Shown: piece after piece, positions 12,701 through 24,700 of the stretch
Position numbering within the stretch: position 1 is the first letter of the stretch
Layout of the letters: every line of letters begins with the position of its first letter
From: Echinarachnius parma
Lineage: Eukaryota > Echinodermata > Echinoidea > Clypeasteroida > Echinarachniidae
NCBI GenBank assembly: GCA_037951105.1
Contig: JBAMJV010003121.1
Span: 248,001-312,000, forward strand
DNA: 64,000 bases
Reading direction: 5' to 3'
Notes under the pieces: generated by a model
Seen by the model: only the letters and a program-made list of their open reading frames with translations
What the model was told of the DNA's origin: nothing
Database searches by the model: none
Translations under genes and position numbers: made by a program

Positions 12701-15700
12701 TATGTAGGAGAGTCTATTAATACTCCCTGGGGAGCATTTACAGCATTGACAGGTTAACATCTACTGTAGATAAGAGATGTATAAAGAGCTCAAAACTGTT
12801 CATCCCCTGTATCAAAGACAAGGTCCTTCCTGTCTCTTTCATGGACATATCCTCAGTGCTTATCACTGTGTCATAAGTCCCAGGCCACACATCTACTGTA
12901 CGTAGGGAAAGCTGCAGAAGGGCCTTAGTCATATGTTAGCTAGGTGTACATGTATTTCCCTCTCAATGCTATTAACCTATTGCTTATGGGAACCAGGTGG
13001 GCTGTGTACAAAGTCTACAGGATTTCACAATCTTGAAGGGAACAGGTTAATGCAGAATACCTGGCTAGAAGACAGTCACTACGATATCAGTGTTATATTA
13101 CGACTGTTTTTTTTTTTTATTTCAGCAGACTTTGTATTTTCATTGAGGTGAACAAATCAACAAACCTAACGCTAGGAATAAAGGTGTTGATAGAGAGAAG
13201 GCAAGAATAATATCAATCAAAATCAATAGAGGCTGATTTTTACATCAAAAGAACATTTTTGTTTTACTTACGGCTAAGAACTCGTGTCCCATTAACGTGA
13301 TGTTGATGTTCTTTTCGTAAGGCGCGCTGCTGCGGGTAAGGAGGCAGAAGCTGTCTGGCACGGCCACTCCGTTGGGCTGACGGCACGTCACGTTCCTTCG
13401 AGAAACGCCTGCTCCGCAGTCACCGATCTATGTGAAACAAGGACAAGTAAAATAAGCAAAACATTAACATAAATACTGTTATCACTTAATATATATACAT
13501 GTAGCTGGCATCGAAAATTTCACCTTTTGGATAAGGAATTCACACTATTTACCAGGAAAACGGATAAGTATAATGATCATGAAAGCAGATTTGTGCTACT
13601 TACCAGTGGCGTACAGTCGGCCCATTGTGTGATGGCCCAGTCATAGCAGGGAACTGCCTTGCAGGGCCTGTTCTGTGACAGAGAGGCCGGGCACGGTCGC
13701 CCCTTGTTGTTGGGCAGCTGGAGGATACTTTTGGTTCTTGTCTTCACAGCTGAAATAAATGATAAGGAAATTGAAACGAGAATGAACATTTACAAGAGGT
13801 TGCCATATCAATAAAGTTCAGACACAGGGAGTATTCTTGTTGTTTAGCAATTGTATTATGTTTCTATATCATGTTTTCTCAACAAAATAAAGATGTGGTT
13901 GGGCAGCTGGAGGATACTTTTGGTTCTTGTCTTCACAGCTGAAATAAATGATAAGGAAATTGAAACGAGAATGAACATTTACAAGAGGTTGCCATATCAA
14001 TAAAGTTCAGACACAGGGAGTATTCTTGTTGTTTAGCAATTGTATTATGTTTCTATATCATGTTTTCTCAACAAAATAAAGATGTGGTTAGGGTTTATGA
14101 AGATGTAGCAAATTTTGAGCATGGTCCCACTCGATCAAAATTATGTTAGTATTGTCCCACATATTGAAAACCTTGTAGTGCACTTACCATCATTGTCACA
14201 CGTTTTGGAGCACTCTGACCACTGTGTCCATTCGGTCAGTCTGCAGTCAACTGGGCAGGGAACCTCGCAGGAAGAAGTGGTTAATGGTGGTGGAGATACA
14301 GCAAACTGTACGAGAAACAGAAAAGAAAAGTGTGATTAAAAAAAAAAAAAATTAACACAAAGAGAGAAAAAACAACATCATTTGATTAATAAGGGAGAAG
14401 ATGTCACAAAGTGAATTAGACACTCAAACCCGACTGTTCTTTGTTATTACAAATGGGACACTGTGTTAAAAAAGATAATTATTCACTTAACTGAGCAAAA
14501 AACAACTCTTTCTCAAATTGGTCTTCCCCATCACAAACTCTTGCTTTGGATACAATAGTGGGTATTGTTATTTTATGTTACTTTTTTAATATACATGTAA
14601 TATGCTGAACTTTACTTTTACTTTTCCTTCCTTACAGCGCACAGAGACATATGTTATATGTGCAGCATTATAAATATGTCATTATTACTATCATAATTAC
14701 TATTATAAATGAAAATGAGCAACCTACTGTAGATCACTTGTACACATCCTCACCTGTTCACACTTGGAGACCTCCACGATACGGTTGTCACTACGCAGGC
14801 ACTGCAGCAACCGGTCCTGCACCCCCTCCCCACAGATGCGCCCCTTGTCCAGCTGGCAGGGGCTCCAATCAGTCGCGTTCCACGTATACGTGAAGCAGTT
14901 GATGCCTGGAATGCACTGTTCACGTTCGGCCAGATGAGGGCAGGCTAGTGGGTCCTCACCTCCGATACCTGCTGTACCCATGGTTCCAATGCCGGTACCG
15001 CCATTTGCCGAGTCAACGGTGGGGTTGCGCAGGATTCGCCGCGCGCGAGTACGGAAAGTGTTTTGTGGACAGTCCTGTAGAATATGTCAATTGCTTAATT
15101 GTCAGAAAACAGTTCATATGTATATTTTTACACTGATTTACAATGTACCTTAGTTATATGGATGGTCTAAAATATTAATTCCATAATATTTCATTTTCCA
15201 CTCACATTTCTTGCAATTTTCAAAGTTTTACATGCTAGAAAGAATTGCGAAGTATCACGCTGTCATTGTATGAATAGTACATGGTGGTATATGGTTCAGG
15301 TCTTCCACGCAGAACAAAAGTTGTGACTGCTTACCTCTGGACATGTGGTCCAATCGGTCCAGGTACTGACCACACACTGACCGGGACAGAGGTGGACACA
15401 GGACTGGACCAGGTCTGGCTTCCTGCTGCCATCGCACTCTGAGAGATTTGTCCTCTGCAGCCGGAAGCCATGCTCAACAGGAATCACACAACTGGAAAAC
15501 GAAAAAATATATAATAATAATAAATAAATGATTTCTTGCATTTATACAGCACTTAATACTGGGTTTCTAAGCACTCTTAACATTATGATAATATAACTCA
15601 TCTACAGCTTATACAATAAAAATACAAACTAATGACATTGGCATATTAGTCTGGTGGCCAGATTTCAAAAAAATGGATTAGGGAGTTCTGAATTGTAGGG

Positions 15701-18700
15701 GTTGGAGACAAGTATTTTCTGAAAGAGTATACCCTAGAGCTCAGGAGTTTGCTTGTCTCCAGAATTGAAAATTGGTTTCCTGGGAGATATATGGTTGCCA
15801 TGGTAACCACTTCGTAAATTTTATAGAAAATGACAATATTTCGAAAAATTATAATTTTAAGGTCATGATGAGTGAACTTTCTTCTAAAAAAGATGTTTAC
15901 AGATGTGAGAAAGATTCCCTAAAATGATTAGAGACTTTCATTAGGCAAGGTCAAAGGTAAAGGTCAAAGTTCACAGGTCAAAGTACAAACATTAATGGAA
16001 AAAATCATGTTTTTGTACATTGTACAGGTATCCTTCATCTTCAAATTAATTCGCATAATTGAAACTGCTGGAAACAAATAATTATGGATATAATGTATTA
16101 TTACGATTCCAAAACTGTATTTTCTGTCATATAAGACCATTTTACAAGGGAGATATGACATTTTTACGGTAACAATGTAAATGCCGCGATATAGTGCAAT
16201 GTACACATTACATGTGTTATCCTATGCAAAATGTATACAGTGCTACAACAATTTTGCTAGTCAAGCGGGATGTCTGGAAAAGTTGAACGATACGGTTATT
16301 CAGCAATATAAACTGGGAAATGACTTGTTGTTTACATAACTTAGGTATGCTGAATACGATAAGCCTTGTTTCCAAGTGAAAATTTTAGTTTTTGACCCCT
16401 AATTTGCATAAACAAAATGGCCGCCGAAATTGTAATTTACAAATATTCTCATATCGTATGTCTGTTATCATGTAGATATAATGAGTTACAAATTGAAGAT
16501 TTCTACCTATTTATTGATAGCCATGCAAATAATACAAACCTTATATCGGAGTAAGTGATATTTACTCTTACCATGCTTACGAATATGGAAATTAGTGACT
16601 TAAAACAAATAATATTTTCGAAGGAACATTGTCAAAAAGACACATGTGGGAAAGATGCTCTAAAATGATTAAAGACTTTCATCGTGCAAGGTCAACAGTA
16701 AAGGTCAAAGTACAAAAATGAATGGAAAAATCATGTTTTTTTACATTGTACATGTTGTATTATAGAATGGGTTGATAAATCCCTGCAATCTGATTGGTTG
16801 AGAGCAAAATTTGTGCAGACAATTAATTGTACTGGATGCATGAAAAGTCATGCGTCCGGTAAAAAAATCATGCGTCCGGTAAAAATGTCATGCGTCCGGT
16901 AAAAATGTCATGCGTCCGGTAAAAAATTTCATGCGTCCGGTAAAATTATTTCATGCATCCGGTAATTTATCTAATTTTTAATTTGTTGACTTTTTGGGGG
17001 ACGTAACAATGCCCATTCTATAAAACAGTTTCAATTAGATAATTAATTTGAAGATGAAATATATTAGTATACAAATGATGCGCAAGTTTATTTCGTGGGT
17101 CGGTGGAATTGTTTGCACGCGGTAACTATGGAAACTAGTCTAAACCCACTCGGCTTCGCCTCGTGGGTTTAACAGTTCCATAGTTACCTTGTGCAAACAA
17201 TTCCTACCGACCCACTCATACCTGCGCATTATTTGTATACTAATATATTTCATCTTCAAATTAATTATCTAATTGAAACTGCCCGTAAAGTGCAAAGCAC
17301 ACAGTACATGTGTTATCCTATGCAAAATCTATACAGTAATACAATTTACTAGTCTAGTTGAATATCTGGAAAAGTTAAGCTAAGGGAATTTAGAGAATAT
17401 AAACTGGGGAAAAGACTTATTTTCAGCATAATTCAGGTACGATGAATACGATAAGCTTTATTTCCAAGATGATTTTCCAGTTGTTGACCACCTAATCGGC
17501 ACAAACAAAATGGCCACCAACATCGTAATTTCCAAATATTCTTGTATCAATTATACTATTTTCTGAGATACGAATAACAAATGAATACCTCTACCTATGC
17601 CGTATTATGAACGTCAGATAAATCAGAGATTTAATATGCACTTTTATGAATAATTATGCAAATTAGTGACTATAGCATTATACAAATCATATAATTACAT
17701 CAATATGTATCATTTGTATTCGGTAAGCGAGTTTAACAATGAAGAGTCTTTATTCGTTAAGTAAGGCTTTGGCAACAAATAAAGGACATTTTTAAACCAA
17801 TCAGAGTTATGAAACAATCACAATTAACGTTAATCCCCTCATTATCATTCCATTCAACAAAATGGCCACAAGATATTATGTTGAGACCTTTACGGTAGTG
17901 GAACTTAAGCATTTCAAAGATTTGTAATACATGTACAATGAAAATAAATTGTAAAAAGGATATTATACGTATGGATAATTTGAGAGTGCTATAAGTTCTA
18001 CAAATTATCGAGGTAACTAGAGTACTTAAATGCTCATGAATATGAAAATTAGTGGCGATCGCATCCAATAGAACCAGGCGCGGATCTACGGGGGGGGTAG
18101 GGGGTTTAACCCCCCCCCCCCCCCCCCCCCTTGGGCTGCCAAGTGAAAATGTGATGTGAAAAACATCACTTACGGGGGTTCAAAATAGCAAAAAAATCGT
18201 GGACGATGCTCTGCATCGTCATTTGGTCAACCCCCCCCCCCCCCCTTTAGCAAAAAGACATCACTTACGGGGGTTCAAATAGCAAACAAATCGCCGCTTC
18301 GCGGCTCGTGGACGATGCTCTGCATCGTCATTTGGTCAACCCCCCCCCCCCCCCCTTAGCAAAAAGACATCACTTACGGGGGTTCAAAATAGCACCAAAA
18401 AATCATGCTCTGCATCGTCATTTGGTCAAACCCACCCCCTAGCAAAAAGACATAACTTACGGGGGTTCAAAATAGCAAACAAAAAATCGCCGCTTCGCGG
18501 CTCGTGGACGATGCTCCGCATCGTCATTGGGTCAAACCCCCCGTTAGCAAAAAGACATCACTTACGGGGGTTCATAATAGCCAAAAAAAATCGCCTCGCC
18601 GCTAAGCGGCTCGTGACGATGCTCCGCATCGTCATTGGTCAACCCCCCCCCCCCTTAGCAAAAAGCTAGATCCGCCCCTGAGAACAATGTTAAAGTGTAT

Positions 18701-21700
18701 TTACTTATGAATATTATTCGTTTGCAACTGGGCGAGGCATATTTTGCTTTGCTCATTTTCATATAATGAATATGTAAATTCAATAGTGAAGGAATAATTT
18801 CACTTATAAAAGAATCAACATTTCGAAATACTAATCACTACATTTTATTTACTTAATTTGCATAAAGGAACCTTAGTTATGTGCAATTATGCCACAACTC
18901 TACTCTAGGGGGAAAGGGTACAACTTTCATAATTATAGAGAACTACAGTGCGTTTTAAATGACATTATACACATGATTTACTATTTCCTTGCCATTGATA
19001 TATCGATGTGCCACAGTAATATTGATCTGTCTGGTGCTTGACTGTACAAAGACGCAATACTATGATCCCTATATAAATAAATATTAAGCATTTTTTTCTT
19101 AAATATGCGTAAAATGGAATAGCACGGGCCATTATCAGCGCACTATAATTTTCTATTCAACATTTATGTTTATGATTTATCAGGGTCATCAGTTGCATAA
19201 TGCGACCAATGGTCACCTGATACTATCTGAAACATGTGTTTCCATATGCCGATTATACTTAAATTGTCACCGGCGTCTCTGATGGAGTCTTTGAGGTGGA
19301 GGTATAATGCTTTGGAAAACAATGTTCATTGCTAAAATAAGCATTCATCGTAGAGCTGGTCCTGGCAAGCAATTGGTGTGTTCCTCAATCAAAGAACAAA
19401 GCTGATAACCAATACAATATGGATATAAAGGTGCTGTAGAACAATATTGAAGTTGACCCACATCAGCCATTCTACATTTAAGCACCAACGACTATATTAC
19501 CAGCAAACAGAAATACATGAGGCAGGAACAACATATAAGATGAGTCTGCCTCATGCGTAATGCGTCATCTGCTTCGGTTATAACGTTGAGGACCCCCTCC
19601 CCCCCCCCTCCCCCCCCCCCCCCCAACCCCCAAAATAAAAATAATGATATATGATTGTACAGCAAACACGACAGTCCTGGTGGGGATCATGGCGGTTCAA
19701 GGTGTCGTAGGCAGCATAAAGGGTCAAAGAAAGCAACTCCGGTGAATAGCTTATGTATCCTCTTGATGATCATAGCCGTCAATGAGTTTAAGGAATAGCC
19801 TAATTGCCTTTCTTGACCTAACCTTGATAGTTCCGGGATGGGTTCATCCACGAATGGGGCGATGCTGTCGAAGATAAACCGCTCGTATGGCACAGCATTT
19901 GGACTGACTGTGTCTTTACCAGGCTTCAACAAGTAGGTAACTTTGGCTTTCCTCCAGAGCTTCGGGATGTTGTTGGTGCTCATGCATGCATTGAGCATGT
20001 TTAGGAGCAAGTTGGGGTCGCCTGGACTAGGTGTTCCATTTGCTCATATAGGATATCAAGTCAAGCAGATTTTACATTTTAATTGCTTACTGGAAGCTAA
20101 CTGGTCACTCATGGTGAGAGCATCCATGAGTATTGTGAGTCTGTGGCCGTTAGGAACCTGGCCCTCCCGGGATGATCGTCGGGTTTTCCTGTCTATTCAC
20201 AAGAAGTCGATGGGCAGCTTGATGAATACTATAAACGGTTCATACTATCATAGCCACCTGGGAAAGAGGGTGGGGGGCTTGCTTAATCAAATAAAAAGAT
20301 AAAACAAACTTAAATGTTTGATTAGTCTGGCCAACATGGCCAAGGGAGGGAAAGGGGAAGGGGCATGCTTCAGGCTCTAAATTAAATAAACAAACAACAA
20401 TGCTAGTATTATAACAAACCCTATTTCATTTGAATTTGTATAACTAACTTGATTTCATTTCGGATTAACGAATCCTATTTTATTTTCTGACTAATAAACC
20501 TTCTTCGGAATAATGAACCTTCGGAATAACGAACCTTCGGAAAAACGAACCTTTGGAATAACGAACCTTCGGAATAACGAACCCGATTTTATTTTCGGAT
20601 AAACAAACCTTCGGAATAACGAACCCGATTTAATTTTAGGAATAGCGAACGCTCGGACTAACAAACATTCTGAATAACGAACCTTTGGAATAACGAACCT
20701 TCGGAATAACGAACCTTCGGAATAACGAGCTGTAACCGTCTTGATGTACGAATAATTCTGAAATTATAGACTACAATGGACGTTTTAGTCAATTGAAAAT
20801 GAAAATTGTAAGCATTATTTTGTTCGTGTCTGTGCTACTTATCATCTTAATGTTCTTGACATCATTTTGACAATCAGAGTTCGAAACAGAACTGCCTCTA
20901 GAGGTAGCTGGTAAAATGAATTAAGATAAATTATATAATACATTTTATTTGTGTAATGACTGTCATGATATCTAGCGGCCATTTTGTGTATTATGCAAAT
21001 AGAGGGTTTTTAATTTATTGTGAGTGTTCTATACTTCTGCAGTCTGATTGTTTTAGAAATGTCCTTATTCTTTTACCAAACCCTCATACTCGGCATTAAG
21101 ACACTTCAGTGTACGCTTGAGTAACTTGAACAAAAGACAACTAATCATTTAAAAGGAACTAGTAACTATCAGTTTTGAAATGTACAATAACTGGCAAATA
21201 GTTGATCAAATGTATATTTGTAATGTGTTATTAATGTGTGACAATGTCATGTTTAATGGATGTTATAATGGTCGAGTAGTGAGCGAAAAGGCAAAGTGAA
21301 ATTCGCTATAGCATTGCACTGACGTTATACACAGTTTTTAATATCAAGGACATACTATAGTTATAAACCTTAACACTTTAATCATAAATATCTTCATAAC
21401 GAAATAAAAAATAAAAACAAATTTAACTATATTCCATGCTTCTGTTGGTAATGCGTATGATGTAGACCCGCTAGAGACCCAAGTATTGTACATTTTGAGG
21501 ATTTTGACAATGTTACTATAGATCCCTTCGAAAATGTGATTTGTTTTAATGCCAGTCATTAATTTCCATATTCGTAAGAGTAAATATAACCTACTCCGAT
21601 ATAAGGTTTGTATTATTTGCACGACTATCATTAAATAGGTAGAAATATTCAATTTGTAACTCGTATCTCTTCATAGTGATAACAGGCATGCGATATGAGA

Positions 21701-24700
21701 ATGTTTGTAAATCACAATTTTGGCGGCCATTTTGTTTATGCAAATTAGGGGGTCAAAAGCTAAAAATTTCACTTGGAAACAAGGCTTATCGTATTCAGCA
21801 TACCTAAGTTATGCTAAGAACAAATCATTTCCCAGTTTATATTGCTGAATAACCGTATCGTTCAACTTTTCCCGACATCCCACTTGACTAGCAATATGTT
21901 TGTAGCACTGTATACATTTTGCATAGGATAACACATGTAATGTGTACATTGCACTATATCGCGGCATTTACATTGTTACCGTAAAAATGTCATATCTCCC
22001 TTGTAAAATGGTCCTATATGACAGAAAATACAGCTTTGGAATCGTAATAATACATTCTATCCATAATTATTGGTTTCTAGCAGTTTCATCTATGCGAATT
22101 CATTTGAAGATTAAAGATATCAGTACAATGTTCAAATACATGATTTTTTCCACTAATTTTTGTACTTTGACCTGTGAACTTTGACCTTTACCTTTGACCT
22201 TGTCTGATGAAAGTCTCTAATAATTTTAGGAAATCTTTCCCACATCTGAAAACATATTTTTTAGAAGAAATTTCACTCATCATGGCCTTGAAATGATAAT
22301 TTTTCGAAATATTGTCATTTTCTATAAAATTTACGAAGTGGTTACCATGGCAACCATATATCTCCCAGGAAACCAATTTTCAATTCTGGAGACAAGCAAA
22401 CTCGTGAGCTCTAGGGTATACTCTTTCAGAAAATACTTGTCTCCAACCCCTACAATTCAGAACTCCCTAAATCGATTTCTAGGCCACTTTTTCCGAGTTG
22501 GCCACCAGACTATATCCAGAACATCATAAACAGGAGTGTGAGCTTTAATCTTTTTTGAGATCATTTTTTTTATTTGATTAGTGTATAACATGCAATATAT
22601 ATAGACCAAGCTCTATAGTCCAAGCTCTCTTGCCCTTCCTTCATATCAATTCTATGTCTTGTCCATCCTTTATGAAAGGTAAAGGATTAGTCCTAGGGGT
22701 AAAGGGCTTCTTTTCACCTCTTCTCTGCACCCCTGATCTTCCTGGATCCACCCTTTTCTTGGGACCATTTATCTCTCTGCTTTCTCTCTTTCCCTTCTCT
22801 AATAACAATTCTATATCCCATCCATCCTTTACATTGAGGCAAAGGACAGTTGGTGAGAAAGGACTTACCTGACACCCCTTCTCTGCACCCCTGATCCACA
22901 GTCCTCCCCGTTACTGGTCCCAATAACCTTACTGACGACGCACTCCCCCCACTCCTCAGCCTGCCATCTCGCATCGTCTCGTCCCCCACCCAAGCGGCAC
23001 TTCTTCGTCTCATCAATCTAGAAATTAAAGAAAGGGAAATTAATATAGCACGAAAGAAGGAGGAAACAGATCAGAAATGCCCTCATCGCTCGTCCAGATA
23101 ACTTTCCTGATGATGCACTTCACCCACTCCTCCTCCTACCATCTTGCATCCTTGCGTCCTCCCGGCCCAACAACACTTTTTTGTCTCATCAGTCTAGAAA
23201 ATAAAGACAGAGAAATGAATATTGCATGGATGCAGTGAAAAGCAGATTAAAAATTAAATACAATCAAAATCACCAGTATAGAGGGACAAAAACAAACAAA
23301 ATAACTCTTGTAAAAGAAATGTATATATTTCGCATGACAAAAGGGAAATATACCAATATGGCAGGCCAAAGGAAAAAAGGTCTTGTGATCTGTACACTTG
23401 TTCAAAGAATGATTTAACCTGCAATCCCTATAGACTCTGTACTCAGCTTTCAGTAGGCAAGGGGTTAAGAGATTTGAGGGATGCAAACCGTTTATATGCA
23501 ATGCTCACAGAAATTTTAAGTTACATTTCGGCACATGTTTTAGTGTTTGTGAATTCTACCTTTACTTTGACTCTAGTGTTTGTGAATTCTACCTGTACAT
23601 TTTTAAACCTCTCTGTTCTCACAAATTTCTCAATGTCTTACCCAGTTGTTATTGTGCTTCGGACACGGCCTTCCGCCATTGGCTGCCGGTTGGATGACCT
23701 CTTGCCAGCGTGTGGTGACCCCAATGCCACCTTGCATGCGTCCACTGCATGGTCTCCAATCGGACCAAGGGCTCAGTTCGCAATCGTTAGGGCATTGGAT
23801 GGCGCAGTGTTGCTGCATGAAATCTGAATTTAACAAAATCATAAGACAGTTGATTAGTAAAGCATCAACATATTTATCCTTTTATCCTTTAACTAAATCA
23901 TCTCATAAAAACCTACTTTGTATTGTGACCTACATAAAACACACATGGAGTCAGCAAACAATACAGAACTTCACTTCCTTTTCCCCAAAGTGCAGAAAAA
24001 TTACATCAATAACAAATATTTCCATCTCACTAGTCTTTCTACTCTGTGCCACGTATCTGTGAGAGGACAGCGTAAAAGCACTGAAGAGGCTAAACTGGGT
24101 AAACAAAACTAAATACTATTACGTCTTTTGCATGAAAAATTACATCCTGAATGTATTTTGCTCACCACTAGATTCCCCACACTGCGCCATGTCCACCTGC
24201 CTTTCCTCCTGATCCAGACACACCTGCTGCCGGTACTTCATGCCCCGCCCACACTCAAACTCCGTGGCAAATGGCAGGTCTCCTGTGGTCGTCATGGAGA
24301 CCATATCAATGTCGTCCACATCCACTCCCCCCAAGAAGCAGTCGGACCAGGAGCCAGACGATAGGAGGGGCAGATACAGGGGCGCGACTCAATCTCGGGG
24401 TAGATGGCGGCATTCATGCACTTCGGCTGTCGTCTGCTAGAACCTGCAAGGGAAGACAATGAACGGAGGAATAAGGAAAATTTATTACAAGTTAAGTGCA
24501 CAAAACAGGATTTTAACCTATTTAAATCTTGCTTTACTTTAGCTGTAACGTGCATTCTCCATAGACACAAGCTCAAGTATTTTAAGGGGACCAATTAGTT
24601 AAAGTATTCATCATGATAAGATGATTTTATTTAATCCTCAACAATTGCCTTTCATAGTTTAAATCATGGTTTACATAAACTCCTGCCAGGGCCCAAGGGG

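Larger units (their letters stand above)
15645..22516. mobile_element. 6.9 kb element with ~1 kb terminal inverted repeats
   Basis: 15,645-16,640 is the reverse complement of about 21,490-22,516. Both ends start AGTCTGGTGGCC. Inside the left half there is a second, direct copy of part of the arm (16,640-17,660, offset about 740 bases before nested insertions). No transposase frame is visible. The interior holds a LINE scrap, a GGCGGATCTA element and short tandem repeats. It sits entirely within intron 5 of the THSD7-like gene. Confidence 0.85.
15492..22868 (-). other. Largest THSD7-like intron, filled with repeats
   Basis: A 7.4 kb intron between exons 5 and 6. Nearly all of it is the inverted-repeat element at 15,645-22,516 and the elements nested in it. 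No additional exon is needed, because the protein reads straight across the junction. Confidence 0.75.

Noticed and set aside
16848-16966. CRISPR-like array
   Set aside because: Units follow each other with almost no spacer and lie in an animal intron, so this is an ordinary minisatellite inside a MITE.
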